64,000 bases of DNA from Bog-950 sp964423405. Lineage in GTDB: Bacteria > Bacteroidota > Bacteroidia > Chitinophagales > LD1. The notes under the pieces were generated by a model. The model saw nothing but the letters and a program-made list of their open reading frames with translations, did no database searches and was not told where the DNA came from. Location: NCBI GenBank assembly GCA_964423405.1, contig CAYREY010000016.1, forward strand, positions 1-64,000, given 5' to 3'. Below, one piece after another: positions 52,180-61,548 of the stretch; positions within the stretch are counted from its first letter, which is position 1, and every line of letters starts with the position of its first letter. The position numbers were made by a program, and so were the translations under genes.

Positions 52180-53850
52180 CTACCAGTACATGGTGTACAA
52201 GGCTACCAGCAGGCCAATTATTATTACCGACCCGGCCAGAAAAGAATTGCTTACCCTGAACATGCTGCTGTCTACCTCCAGTGCGTTCGATTTTTTGCCA
52301 TCGGGGTTTTCTATCAGGCTGATGAGCACCATGCCGGCAATACACAGAATAAATACAAAGCCCATGCGGTCCAGAAAAGGGATTTCGTAAATGCCTTTGG
52401 CATTGGCTTTGGCAAAACCGGTAGCAGCCAGCGGCGCCAGGTTTACCATGCCCGGCAAAAATTTAAGCAACACCGAAAACAAAAAGCCACCTACCGTAGC
52501 AAACAGGGCCGCATTGCTGGTGGTTTTTTTGTAGAAGAAACCCATTATAAACATGGCAAATATGCCGGGGCTTACAAAGCCGGTGTATTCCTGTATGTAG
52601 TTTAGCCCGCCTTTATCTATGCCCAGGTAGGGAGCTATTATTACAGCTATCAGCATGGCGGCCACTACTACTATCTGCCCTACCTGCACCAGTTTGGTTT
52701 CGCTGGCGGTGGTGTTAAATACTTTCTTGTATACATCTAACGTAAAGATGGTAGCAATGCTGTTTGTTTTACCGGCCAGCGATGCTACTATGGCTGCCGT
52801 TAGCGCTGCAAAGCTAAGTCCCTTTAAACCGGTGGGTAATAGGTTAAGCAGCACCGGGTATGCTTTATCGCCGGCTATTACACCCTCGCTGTTCAGCAAC
52901 TCGGTTTGAAAACTACCTTGCTGGTATAACACAAATGCTGCTATGCCGGGTAGTATTACTATAACCGGCATCAGCAGTTTTAAAAAGGCAGCAAACAGAA
53001 TGCCGTTGCGGGCAGTACTCAGTTCGGCACCCAGTGCACGTTGGGTTATATACTGGTTACAGCCCCAATAGCTGAAGTTGGCAATCCACATACCGCCCAG
53101 CAAAACGGTAAGGCCCGGCATATCTAAAAAGTTAGGGTTGTCGGGTTTTAATATCATGTGCATGTGGTCGGCTGCGTGGGTGGTCATCAGGTTAAAGCCG
53201 TTTACCACACCGGTAGTGCCAAATTTTTGTGCTACCAAATCGAGCGCCAGGTAAGTAGTAACCAAACCGCCCAACACTAAAAAGAAAACCTGTATTACAT
53301 CGGTATAGCCTATTACCTTCATACCGCCCAGTGTAATAAGTATTGCAAATACGGCCAGCCCGTACATGCAAAGCGAAAGGCTTAGCCCCGAGATACTGCT
53401 AATGGCCAGTGCACCAAGAAACAATATAGATGTAAGGTTAACCACTACATATAGCAGCAGCCAGAAAACTGCCATTATCATGGCTACCGTACCATTGTAG
53501 CGGGTGCTTAGAAACTGCGGCATGGTGTAAATTTTGTTTTTTAGGTACACCGGCATAAAAAATATGGCTACCACAATAAGGGTAGCAGCGGCCATCCACT
53601 CATAGCTGGCTACAGCCAGCCCCATATTGAAACCGGCACCACTCATACCAATAAATTGTTCGGCCGAAATATTGCTGGCTATCAGCGAGGCTCCAATAGC
53701 CCACCAGGTAAGCGAGCCTTCGGCCAGAAAGTAATCTTTACTATCTGCACTTTCTTTTTTGCGGCGTTGGTACACATAAAAGCCAAAGCCGGCAACCACT
53801 ATAAAGTAAAAAAGAAACACCAGGTAGTCGAGCGTGGAGAGATGGTTCAT
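52180..53850 (-). CDS. Sodium/solute symporter (SGLT-type)
   Basis: The 556-residue inner-membrane protein has about 14 transmembrane helices and the sodium:solute symporter features FAEGSLTWWAIGASLIASNI-like (FLAEGSLTWWAIGASLIASN) with SAEQFIGMSG, and ANFSYWGCNQYITQRALGA as in vSGLT sugar transporters. It imports a sugar or related solute with Na+. The cytoplasmic loop residues KESADSKDYF are typical. The alpha-galactosidase gene lies about 5 kb away, so galactose or a related sugar is possible, but the link is not shown by operon structure. Confidence 0.9.
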   Translation of the reverse strand: MNHLSTLDYLVFLFYFIVVAGFGFYVYQRRKKESADSKDYFLAEGSLTWWAIGASLIASNISAEQFIGMSGAGFNMGLAVASYEWMAAATLIVVAIFFMPVYLKNKIYTMPQFLSTRYNGTVAMIMAVFWLLLYVVVNLTSILFLGALAISSISGLSLSLCMYGLAVFAILITLGGMKVIGYTDVIQVFFLVLGGLVTTYLALDLVAQKFGTTGVVNGFNLMTTHAADHMHMILKPDNPNFLDMPGLTVLLGGMWIANFSYWGCNQYITQRALGAELSTARNGILFAAFLKLLMPVIVILPGIAAFVLYQQGSFQTELLNSEGVIAGDKAYPVLLNLLPTGLKGLSFAALTAAIVASLAGKTNSIATIFTLDVYKKVFNTTASETKLVQVGQIVVVAAMLIAVIIAPYLGIDKGGLNYIQEYTGFVSPGIFAMFIMGFFYKKTTSNAALFATVGGFLFSVLLKFLPGMVNLAPLAATGFAKANAKGIYEIPFLDRMGFVFILCIAGMVLISLIENPDGKKSNALEVDSSMFRVSNSFLAGSVIIIGLLVALYTMYW

Positions 53851-53916
53851 GTAGTTGGGTTATGATAGCCCAAGGTATAAAACAAAATTTGTTTGCCAAC
53901 TGCTTATATTGCAACT

Positions 53917-54309
53917 ATGAAAAACGTGTGGATTGTTTTTGTAACTGCCTGCCTGTTGGTGGTAGGTTCCTCGTTTACCGGCGGGCAGGGGCCTGCGCTT
54001 GATAAACTGATGAAAAAAATGGCGGTGTACATAGAGCAGGAGAAGAAAAATATAGAAACCGGCAAACCGGCGCAGCCGTTTCCGGTAAACAAAAAGCAGT
54101 TTAGCAAAGCCAAAGGGCCCGAGCGCAAAATAGTGCCGGAGCACCAGCAGTATATAATAGAATTTTATACGGCATTGGATAAATACTACATAGTTACTGC
54201 ACCGGCAGAACGAAAAGAAGCTTTTAATGCGGTAGTAAACAGTTGCATAACCTGCCACCAGCACGAGTGCCCGGGGCCTATTATGCGGATACGAAAAAGT
54301 TTGTTTTAA
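53917..54309 (+). CDS. Small exported CxxCH (cytochrome c-like) protein
   Basis: ATG at 53917 gives a signal peptide (MKNVWIVFVTACLLVVGSSF) and a 130-residue product. Near the end is SCITCHQHECPGP, with one heme c attachment motif C-I-T-C-H; the rest is helical and charged (KKMAVYIEQEKKNIETG), as in cytochrome c'-like or cytochrome P460-related small proteins. One histidine ligand is in the motif; the second ligand is unclear. It probably binds a single heme in the periplasm. A long frame on the opposite strand is a shadow. Confidence 0.7.
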   Translation: MKNVWIVFVTACLLVVGSSFTGGQGPALDKLMKKMAVYIEQEKKNIETGKPAQPFPVNKKQFSKAKGPERKIVPEHQQYIIEFYTALDKYYIVTAPAERKEAFNAVVNSCITCHQHECPGPIMRIRKSLF

Positions 54310-54326
54310 TATCCTACAGCAACAAA

Positions 54327-54935
54327 ATGAAAGATTTTAAATCTGTGCTCACTGAAGCAAATGCTATTCTCAAAAAGTATGATTTCAAAAAACACAAGAG
54401 TACTTTTTTTATTAAGAAAGATAACAATTGGGGTTTAATCAATTTTCAAAAAGGCAATATTGAAGGGGAGATAAAATTCACAATTAATCTTGGTGTTGTT
54501 TCTGGTCCTTTAAGAGATTTTATTCAAGGGGAAAAGCTATCAGATATACCTGATATAACAGATTGCCATTGGAGTAAAAGAATTGGCCAACTCTTACCAG
54601 AGGGGAAAGACTATTGGTGGCAAATTGATAACTCTGAAAATTTCGAAGCACTTGTATCTGAAATAAATGAAGTCCTGAAGTCGATTGCCGCTGTAGAGAT
54701 ACATCAAAATATAACAGATGAAATGCTTTTGCAGCAATGGATAAAAGGTAGTAGCCCAGGCATTACCGAATATCAACGTTTAGAGTATCTGGCTATCTTA
54801 TTAAAATTTTATGCCGACGATAGATTCAAGGTTGCAGCCGAAAATTTAATCGCCTTTTCTAAAGGTAAATCTATTGCATCAGGTGCCAAAGAAATTCTCC
54901 GTCTTTTAGAGCAGACTGATTCTTTTCCTGAATAA
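54327..54935 (+). CDS. DUF4304 domain protein
   Basis: The 202-residue cytoplasmic protein starts MKDFKSVLTEANAILKKYDF and shows the DUF4304 pattern: KHKSTFFIKKDNNWGLINFQ, then GEIKFTINLGVVSGPL. Function unknown. The gene is clearly more AT-rich than its neighbours and starts 17 bp after the CxxCH gene; base composition suggests recent acquisition. Upstream frame to 54243 is spurious, as the ATG at 54327 is the typical start. Confidence 0.75.
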   Translation: MKDFKSVLTEANAILKKYDFKKHKSTFFIKKDNNWGLINFQKGNIEGEIKFTINLGVVSGPLRDFIQGEKLSDIPDITDCHWSKRIGQLLPEGKDYWWQIDNSENFEALVSEINEVLKSIAAVEIHQNITDEMLLQQWIKGSSPGITEYQRLEYLAILLKFYADDRFKVAAENLIAFSKGKSIASGAKEILRLLEQTDSFPE

Positions 54936-54981
54936 AAACAGGTTCTTTTTAATATGATTTTGTCGCCCAATCCTACCCGGC

Positions 54982-55779
54982 TTACTGTACTATAATAGTT
55001 TTTGTTTTTACCGAGTAAGCACTAAAATAGCCCAGGCACGATGGGGTGAATACCGGATCGGGGTTGGCGGGTGCAGCCGGTGCGCCAAAGTTGTTCTGGT
55101 TGTCGTTAAACTGGTCGAAGTAAATAAAGCTACGTTCGTCTATACTCCGTAACTCTACTGTTAGTGTATCGCCGGTTACCAGGTCGCCATCATCGGGTAC
55201 GTTAAAGTTGCGTAGTTTGCCATCCCACAGCCTGTCGCGCTGTACATTAAAGCCATTGCTCTGTTTGCCGTGCTTATACGATACCAGGCGGTAAAAATTA
55301 CTTACACCGGCCGGGTCGCGCACTATAATTTCTGCCTCCGATTCCTGTTCGCCTTCAAAGTTGGTTTCGTAAAATACATACAGGCTATCAATATCTACCG
55401 GTGGCTGCATCTGGCTGAACGATTCGTAGGTAACACCTTCTACCGTAACCTGTATGCGGTAGTTACGGCCCACTACACCCTGTATAGTGTTGGTTTGGTA
55501 TAGCCCGGCAATAAATGGTTCGGTCAGTGTATCGCTGTTGCCGGCATCATCGCTTATAACAACCGTGGCGCCTGCCACGCCCTGTATGTTGTTATCTTCA
55601 TTAAACAGTTTCGATTTAGATACCAGTACATAATACGGGCCGGGCTGGTCGCTTATGTTGGCCTCTATTACCACTTTGGGTTCGCCGTTTTTTACTTTAA
55701 TATCAATCTTCTCTTCGCACGATGTGGCGGCCAGTGCAATACCGGTAAGCAATAGTATATGGTTGATTATTTTTTTCAT
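54982..55779 (-). CDS. DUF4249 lipoprotein paired with a TonB receptor
   Basis: The 265-residue product has a lipoprotein signal (NHILLLTGIALAATSCEEK, cysteine 21) and the DUF4249 signature at its start (KVVIEANISDQPGPYYVLVS, KSKLFNEDNN), followed by beta strands such as GATVVISDDAGNSDTLTEPF. Its ATG overlaps the stop of the upstream TonB receptor gene (ATGA), so both are translationally coupled. DUF4249 proteins regularly accompany TonB receptors with a carboxypeptidase-like N-domain and are thought to be surface lipoproteins; the substrate is unknown. Confidence 0.85.
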   Translation of the reverse strand: MKKIINHILLLTGIALAATSCEEKIDIKVKNGEPKVVIEANISDQPGPYYVLVSKSKLFNEDNNIQGVAGATVVISDDAGNSDTLTEPFIAGLYQTNTIQGVVGRNYRIQVTVEGVTYESFSQMQPPVDIDSLYVFYETNFEGEQESEAEIIVRDPAGVSNFYRLVSYKHGKQSNGFNVQRDRLWDGKLRNFNVPDDGDLVTGDTLTVELRSIDERSFIYFDQFNDNQNNFGAPAAPANPDPVFTPSCLGYFSAYSVKTKTIIVQ

Positions 55780-58282
55780 TTTGCTTTACGTGGTTTAGGT
55801 GCTACAGAAAACTTGAAGTTGTAGGTGATAGAGGGAACAACACGGAACAGATACGTTTTTTTGTAGTAGGTGCTGTTGTTTTCATCATCTACAGCAAACT
55901 CAATAGTGTAAGCATTTTTGCGGGCATATAGGTTGTATATACTCAGGTTAAGATCGTGCTCCCAGGTTTTGCGTTTTTTTAATACAAACGTGGCACCTAT
56001 GTCCAACCGGTGGTAATCGGGAAACCGGTCCTGATTGCGGTTGCCGTAGCCGGGTACCACCTGCCCGCCAATAAAATATTTATCGGTAAGAAAAGTAGCG
56101 GCATTGCCGGTGTAATAAATCCAGGTGGCCGATACATTGATGCGTGGCGTAATATCGTACATCAGTACTATACTCAAATCGTGCGTACGGTCGTAACGGG
56201 CCGGGAACCACGNNNNNNNNNNNNNNNNNNNNNNNNNNNNNNNNNNNNNNNNNNNNNNNNNNNNNNNNNNNNNNNNNNNNNNNNNNNNNNNNNNNNNNNN
56301 NNNNNNNNNNNNTACATCAGTACTATACTCAAATCGTGCGTACGGTCGTAACGGGCCGGGAACCACGTATTCTGGTTTACCTGCTCAAATTTTCGCTCGG
56401 TGCGCGACAGGGTGTAGCTTATCCAGCCGGTAAATTTGCCGGTGCGTTTTTTAAAGAAAAACTCGGCACCATACGCCCGGCCTACACCGTATAGTAATTC
56501 GGTTTCTACGGTTTCGTTGGCCCGTAGGGTAGCTCCGTTTTTATAGTCTATCTGGTTTTGCATCCATTTGTAATAACCTTCTACCGATACCTCGAACATA
56601 TCTTTGTAGAAATTGACATAGTAACCGGCACTTACCTGGTCGCATATTTCGGGCTTAATGTTATTGCTGGTCATTACCCAGCGGTCGGTAGCAAACGATG
56701 TAGTGGTGGCCGAAAGCTGATGCAGGTTTTGCACGTTGCGCGAGTAAGCTGCTTTAAAGCTCATATCTTTAAAGAAATTGTAGCTTACAGAAACACGCGG
56801 CTCGGGGTTTACATAGGTTTTATTAAACTGGCCCAGTTTTAAATTGAAGGTATCTATTACCCCCTCTTGCGGAAACTTGAAATATTTAGACGGCCCTACC
56901 TGGCTGAAGATAGACAAACGCACACCGTAGTTGATAGTTACCTTGTTCCACAGCTGTACTTCGTGCTGTGCATACACAGCGTTTTCCCAGCCGTAACTTT
57001 TGGTTAAAAATATGTTGCCTATGCGGGCGGTATCTTTCGATACAACCTGACCCGGTACTATAGTGTGGAACGTGGTAAGGAAACCAAACTTCAGTTTGTT
57101 TTTACTGTTCAGGTAAAAATCAAGGTCTTCTTTTAAACTGAAATCGCGGATGACTGATTTTACATCGATGTTGGCCACGTTAATGCCTACAGTGTAGTTA
57201 AAATCGTTGAAGATAAATGAGGTGTTGCTGAACAGCTTATCGCTGAACAGGTGGTTCCAGCGGGCGGTAGCAGTAGCATTGCCATACACAATACTAAAGC
57301 GGTCCTGAAACCCAAACTTATCTTGCCCGAAATAACCCGAAATAAAAATGCGGTCGCGCTGGCCGATGCGGTAGTTGGCTTTGGCATTTATATCGTAAAA
57401 ATACAGAATGCTTTTGCGCAGGTTCTCGTTCTTCGATAGCTTAAGAAACAGGTCGGCGTAAGTGCGGCGGCCGGTAACAATAAACGAGCCTTTATCTTTT
57501 ACAATAGGGCCTTCTATGTTCAACCGCGAGGAGATAAGGCCAATACCGCCACCTATCACATACTCCTTACTGTTGCCTTCTTTCATTTTAATATCCAGCA
57601 CACTGGCTAGTCGGCCACCATACTCCGATGGCATGTTGCCTTTGTAGAGCGTAGCATCTTTAATAGCATCGTTATTAAACACCGAGAAGAAGCCCAACAG
57701 GTGCGAGGCATTATATACCGGTGCTTCATCCAGCAGTATCAGGTTCTGGTCGTTACTGCTGCCACGCACATAAAAACCGCTGTTACCTTCCGATGCCGGC
57801 TGCACACCGGGCAATAGCTGAATGGTTTTAAGTATATCCTTTTCGCCAAACAGCACCGGTATTTTTTCCAGTTGTTTTACATCCAGTTTCACCGCACTCA
57901 TCTGTGCGTTGGTTATGTTTTCGTTGGCTTTGGTGGCTTTAATCTCTACCTCTTTCAACACTTTAGATGCAGGCAATAATGAAACATTAAGCAAGGTGCC
58001 TGTAAGGGTATCCAGGTTTACAAGGTAATCGTCAAAACCAATATACCTTATGCCAATCTGGTTTTTGTTAGCCGGCAAGGTAAGCGAAAAAAAACCGTAG
58101 CCGTTGGTAACCGTACCTATGCCGGCGGTATCTTTTACATACACAGTTGCTCCAATCAGCTCTTCACCGGTTTTACCATCTTTAATAGTACCGCTGATGG
58201 TGCGGCGCTGGGTGGTTTGTGCCTGTGCGGCAACAGATAACAGCAATAAAAAAAACACTGCAATTGGGTAAAGCCTGTGCAT
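55776..58282 (-). CDS. TonB-dependent receptor, split by an artificial gap
   Basis: ATG at 58282 gives a signal peptide (MHRLYPIAVFFLLLLSVAAQ). After removing the 100 N (56213-56312) and one of the two identical 55-bp flanks, the gene is 2,352 bp and encodes 783 residues. Order: CarboxypepD_reg-like domain (ISGTIKDGKTGEELIGATVY), plug domain (LKTIQLLPGVQPASEGNSGF, YVRGSSNDQNLILLDEAPVY, YGGRLASVLDIKM) and a beta-barrel to the end. No STN domain. It imports or binds a ligand across the outer membrane with energy from TonB. It is coupled to the DUF4249 gene and divergent from the GH27 gene, with 126 bp between the two starts. Confidence 0.92.
56158..56367. other. Assembly gap: 100 N between identical 55-bp flanks
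   Basis: 56158-56212 and 56313-56367 are identical (both start TACATCAGTACTATACTCAA) and enclose exactly 100 N. Collapsing one copy plus the N run keeps the reading frame of the TonB receptor, as at 12353. Confidence 0.93.
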
Positions 58283-58408
58283 AGGAGGGGTAAATTTGGA
58301 CTGCAAAACAAAAAACATATATGTAAAAGCGGGTTGTTTTTAACTGAACTGACTGAAACAACAAATGAAACGTTTATTTTGCTCAATATTTTACAACCAA
58401 CTATCCAC

Positions 58409-59887
58409 ATGAAAAAAATAGTACTATTTGCCATTATCCTGTTTTTTAACCGTGCTATAGCCCAAACCAATGCTGTATTGTTTGAGGGGCCGCCTGTTTT
58501 TCACGGGGCGCAGGTAACGGGTAATTATCCGGGTACAGAGTTTTTGTTTACTGTACCGGCAACCGGGCAACGGCCTATAACCTTTACTGCCCAAAACCTG
58601 CCGGCGGGCCTTACTATAGAAGCCGGTAGCGGCATTATACGCGGGGTGGTAAAAGACAAAGGCAGCTATGCCGTGCGTATTACTGCCGAAAATGCCAAAG
58701 GCAAAGCCGAAGAGGTGCTTAAAATTGAGATAGGCGATAAGCTATGCCTTACCCCGCCCATGGGCTGGAACAGCTGGAACGTGTTTACCAATACGCTGGA
58801 TGAGAAACTAGTGATAGAAACCGCCGATGCTATGGTGAGCAGCGGTATGCGCGACCTGGGCTATCAATACATTAACATGGACGATTTCTGGCATGCCGTA
58901 TCGCGCGCAGCCGATGGCAAACCGGTGGCCGATCCGGCAAAGTTTCCGCATGGTATTAAGTGGCTATCGGATTATGTGCACTCTAAAGGTTTAAAGCTGG
59001 GTATATACTCCGATGCCGGCGATAAAACCTGTGGTAAGTGTTTTGGTGGATTTCAGCACGAGGAGATTGATGCCAACGTATATGCCGAGTGGGGCATAGA
59101 TTTGCTGAAGTACGATTTTTGTTTTGTACCCTGGAGCAAAAAGCAGGCGCTGGAGCGCTATACCAAAATGGGCAATGCGCTTAAAAGCAGTGGCCGCAGT
59201 ATAGTGTATAGCATTTGTAACTGGGGACTGTTTGGCCCGTGGAAATGGGGCGAACAGGTGGGCGGCAACTACTGGCGCACCACACCCGATATAATTGATA
59301 CCTGGAGCGGCGGTCCGTTTTGGTATGGCAGTTTTACCAAAATATTAAAGAAGCAAACCCGGTTGTATAAGTATGCAGGCCCCGGCCATTGGAACGACCC
59401 CGATATGATGATAGTAGGTAACTACGGACAGGGCAAGGCCACCGGACAGGGTAAGTGGAAAGGTATGACCGATACCGAATATGAAACGCACATGAGCCTG
59501 TGGTGTATGCTGAACGCCCCGCTGCTATCGGGTTGCGATTTGCGGAATATGAACGAGCCTACTAAAAACATTTTGCTGAACCCCGATATTATAGCCATTA
59601 ACCAGGATGCCAAAGGCGAACAGGCGCAGCGCATTTCTACCAGTGGTGGTATATGGATATACCGCAAAAATATGGCCGATGGCTCGGTAGCGGTAGCTAT
59701 AATGAACTATACCGGTAAGGATAAAAGCCATGAGTTTACGGTTAACAAACTGCTGGGTAGCCAGGCAACCGGTGCTACGGTAACCAATGTATGGCAACAT
59801 ACTACGGCTACCCACACCGGTAACGATAAACTGTTGCTACAGTTAAAGCCGCACCAAACCACAGTACTGCGCATTAAAGCAAACTAA
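58409..59887 (+). CDS. GH27 alpha-galactosidase with N-terminal Ig-like domain
   Basis: ATG at 58409 gives a signal peptide (MKKIVLFAIILFFNRAIAQT) and a 492-residue secreted or periplasmic enzyme. Residues 25-108 form a putative Ig domain (PITFTAQNLPAGLTIEAGSG, then GSYAVRITAENAKG); from 112 the GH27 barrel begins with LTPPMGWNSWNVF. D236 in DLLKYDFCF is the nucleophile and D294 in YWRTTPDIIDTW the likely acid/base. YAGPGHWNDPDMM and a C-terminal beta domain follow. It removes alpha-linked galactose from oligosaccharides or polymers. A neighbouring transporter and TonB receptor could belong to the same use, but no SusD gene is present. Confidence 0.92.
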   Translation: MKKIVLFAIILFFNRAIAQTNAVLFEGPPVFHGAQVTGNYPGTEFLFTVPATGQRPITFTAQNLPAGLTIEAGSGIIRGVVKDKGSYAVRITAENAKGKAEEVLKIEIGDKLCLTPPMGWNSWNVFTNTLDEKLVIETADAMVSSGMRDLGYQYINMDDFWHAVSRAADGKPVADPAKFPHGIKWLSDYVHSKGLKLGIYSDAGDKTCGKCFGGFQHEEIDANVYAEWGIDLLKYDFCFVPWSKKQALERYTKMGNALKSSGRSIVYSICNWGLFGPWKWGEQVGGNYWRTTPDIIDTWSGGPFWYGSFTKILKKQTRLYKYAGPGHWNDPDMMIVGNYGQGKATGQGKWKGMTDTEYETHMSLWCMLNAPLLSGCDLRNMNEPTKNILLNPDIIAINQDAKGEQAQRISTSGGIWIYRKNMADGSVAVAIMNYTGKDKSHEFTVNKLLGSQATGATVTNVWQHTTATHTGNDKLLLQLKPHQTTVLRIKAN

Positions 59888-59905
59888 CCGGATGGCAACT
59901 GGCAT

Positions 59906-59943
59906 AAAAAAAGCCCTGCGGTGTTAACCGCAGGGCTTTTTTT
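59906..59943. terminator. Bidirectional terminator
   Basis: AAAAAAAGCCCTGCGG, loop TGTTAA, CCGCAGGGCTTTTTTT: a 16-bp stem with A- and T-runs on both sides, between the convergent genes ending at 59887 and 59962. Confidence 0.93.
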
Positions 59944-59961
59944 ATTGAACAGATAAAGTGA

Positions 59962-60867
59962 TTAGTGGGCTACGTTGAAACGGCCGGTGCTAACTTTACC
60001 GTTGTTGGCTATAGCTTTAAACAGGTAAGTGCCGGTAGCAAATTCAGAAACATCTACAGTGTTGATGTTTGAATTGATAACGCCGGTAGCTACTACCTGG
60101 CCATTCAGGTTAGCTATTTCGTAACGCTGGCCAATCATGTTTTCTTTTACAGATATGTTAAGTGTAGCTGAAGCTGGTACAGGGTACAGGCTAACAGTAG
60201 TGTTCAGGCTAAGGTCTTCTACATCGGTAGTACCGTTGTAAACAAACTTAACATCATCAACCCACAGGGTAGATGTTTTTTTGGTGAAGATACCTGAGTA
60301 GAATACCAGTGAAAGAGTATCAGGCGTAGAAGCGCTGTAGTAATCTACCGGTATGGTTACGCTAAGGAAAGCTGCAGATGGGTTAAGGAACAATACATAA
60401 GGATTTGGAATACCACCAATCAGGTCGGCAGAGTCGCCGGTAGCGTTCCATTTGGTCATGTTATAGTTAAACACAGCAGTATCGCCGGCAGCAGGTACCG
60501 ATTTAAAGCTGAATTTAAGTGAGTCGGGACGGCTGGTGAAAGGAACACCGTTTGTATAAATACCAATACCGTTGGCATAAGCTACAGAACCGATGCTAAG
60601 GATACCTGGTAATAAACGAGATGCTACAACAGATGTATCGGTATAAAGTTTGGCAGAGTAAGTACCTTCTACTTTGTTGCTGGCAGAATCTTTAGTTACG
60701 AATTTGGTACCGGTTTCGCCAAACTGAGTTAATATTTGGTCGATGGTGTACCAGTTAGTAGGACGTGAGCCAGTCCAGTTTTCGAAACCACCGTTGTTAA
60801 TGTTTTGCGCATTGGCAGCAAAAAAGGCTACTACCATTGCTACTACAAGTGTAAATTTTGTTTTCAT
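59962..60867 (-). CDS. T9SS type A secreted protein (PCMD-like)
   Basis: ATG at 60867 gives a signal peptide (MKTKFTLVVAMVVAFFAANA) and a 301-residue product. The mature start INNGGFENWTGSRPTNWYTI and the long beta-sandwich to about 210 (SLVFYSGIFTKKTSTLWVDD) resemble the putative carbohydrate metabolism domain (PCMD) of Bacteroidota. The last 80 residues are a type A sorting domain (SLYPVPASATLNISVKENMI to TGRFNVAH), so it leaves the cell through type IX secretion. A -7 element TACATTTG lies 36 bp before the start. Confidence 0.83.
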   Translation of the reverse strand: MKTKFTLVVAMVVAFFAANAQNINNGGFENWTGSRPTNWYTIDQILTQFGETGTKFVTKDSASNKVEGTYSAKLYTDTSVVASRLLPGILSIGSVAYANGIGIYTNGVPFTSRPDSLKFSFKSVPAAGDTAVFNYNMTKWNATGDSADLIGGIPNPYVLFLNPSAAFLSVTIPVDYYSASTPDTLSLVFYSGIFTKKTSTLWVDDVKFVYNGTTDVEDLSLNTTVSLYPVPASATLNISVKENMIGQRYEIANLNGQVVATGVINSNINTVDVSEFATGTYLFKAIANNGKVSTGRFNVAH

Positions 60868-60902
60868 TCTGAATTTTGTTTTGTTTTTAATAACGTGCGG
60901 CG

Positions 60903-60910
60903 CAAATGTA
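60903..60910 (-). promoter_or_regulatory. -7 promoter element
   Basis: TACATTTG on the minus strand matches the Bacteroidota -7 consensus TAnnTTTG exactly, 36 bp before the ATG at 60867. No clear -33 TTG is seen at 19-20 nt upstream. Confidence 0.45.
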
Positions 60911-61005
60911 TTATTTCCGCACATTTACAGTAGCTGATTTGGTAGGGTATGCCGTAAAAAATTACAATTCTGTGACAATTGGGGCGGGGTGTGCCACAGA
61001 CCTGA

Positions 61006-61521
61006 CTAAATCTCTTTAAATGAGGCGATTATCTTATTGATATCCTCTTTAAAATGCAGTTTGCGGTTGCTGCTGCGGGTCCAGATGCTGAGGTGGTACA
61101 GGCCTTTTTTGCCTTCAAAAAGCACTTCGCTAAAGTAAATGTCTTCGCCCGTCATTTTACCCGAAATTTCAACCCGTGTACCTTTTATACCGCTTTCGGT
61201 AGTTACCTCTACCGAGTCGGTTACCATAGGTTTTTGGAGCGATTTGCGCAGTGTAGCCAGGTTAGTTGAAATAATATCTGCATTGGCTTTGCCGGCTGCA
61301 TTATCTACGGTTTCGCCAATAGCATAAAAGTTGCGGAAACGGTTGGCATACTGAAAATCGGCACCCTGTTTAAGGGTTTTATCCTCTTTCATCCACGAGG
61401 GAATAGACATACTGAATTTATTGTTGGCATTTACCAGTTCATATTTATCGGAGTAACTGCACGATGAAAGAACACCTGCACCAGTAAGCACCAACAAAAC
61501 AAAAGCAACTACATTTTTCAT
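61006..61521 (-). CDS. Lipoprotein, unknown function
   Basis: The 171-residue product begins with a lipoprotein signal (MKNVVAFVLLVLTGAGVLSS, then C21 in LSSC). The mature part is an alpha/beta domain starting YELVNANNKFSMSIPSWMKE, reminiscent of the PsbP/DUF1795-like fold (small proteins that open with a strand of the type F-x-x-x-x-P-x-W), ending in a helix (KEDINKIIASFKEI). Family assignment is tentative. It lies 27 bp downstream of the tandem hydroxylase genes on the same strand. Confidence 0.75.
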   Translation of the reverse strand: MKNVVAFVLLVLTGAGVLSSCSYSDKYELVNANNKFSMSIPSWMKEDKTLKQGADFQYANRFRNFYAIGETVDNAAGKANADIISTNLATLRKSLQKPMVTDSVEVTTESGIKGTRVEISGKMTGEDIYFSEVLFEGKKGLYHLSIWTRSSNRKLHFKEDINKIIASFKEI

Positions 61522-61548
61522 TACACAATTTTTGCGCGAATGTAATGG

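Noticed and set aside
53860..54264. Minus-strand frame of 134 residues opposite the CxxCH gene
   Set aside because: The plus strand has a signal peptide and heme motif; the minus frame has no recognisable feature and covers the same bases.
52180..59887. Complete polysaccharide utilisation locus
   Set aside because: There is no SusD gene and no local regulator; the symporter, receptor and GH27 are on different strands and separated by unrelated genes.
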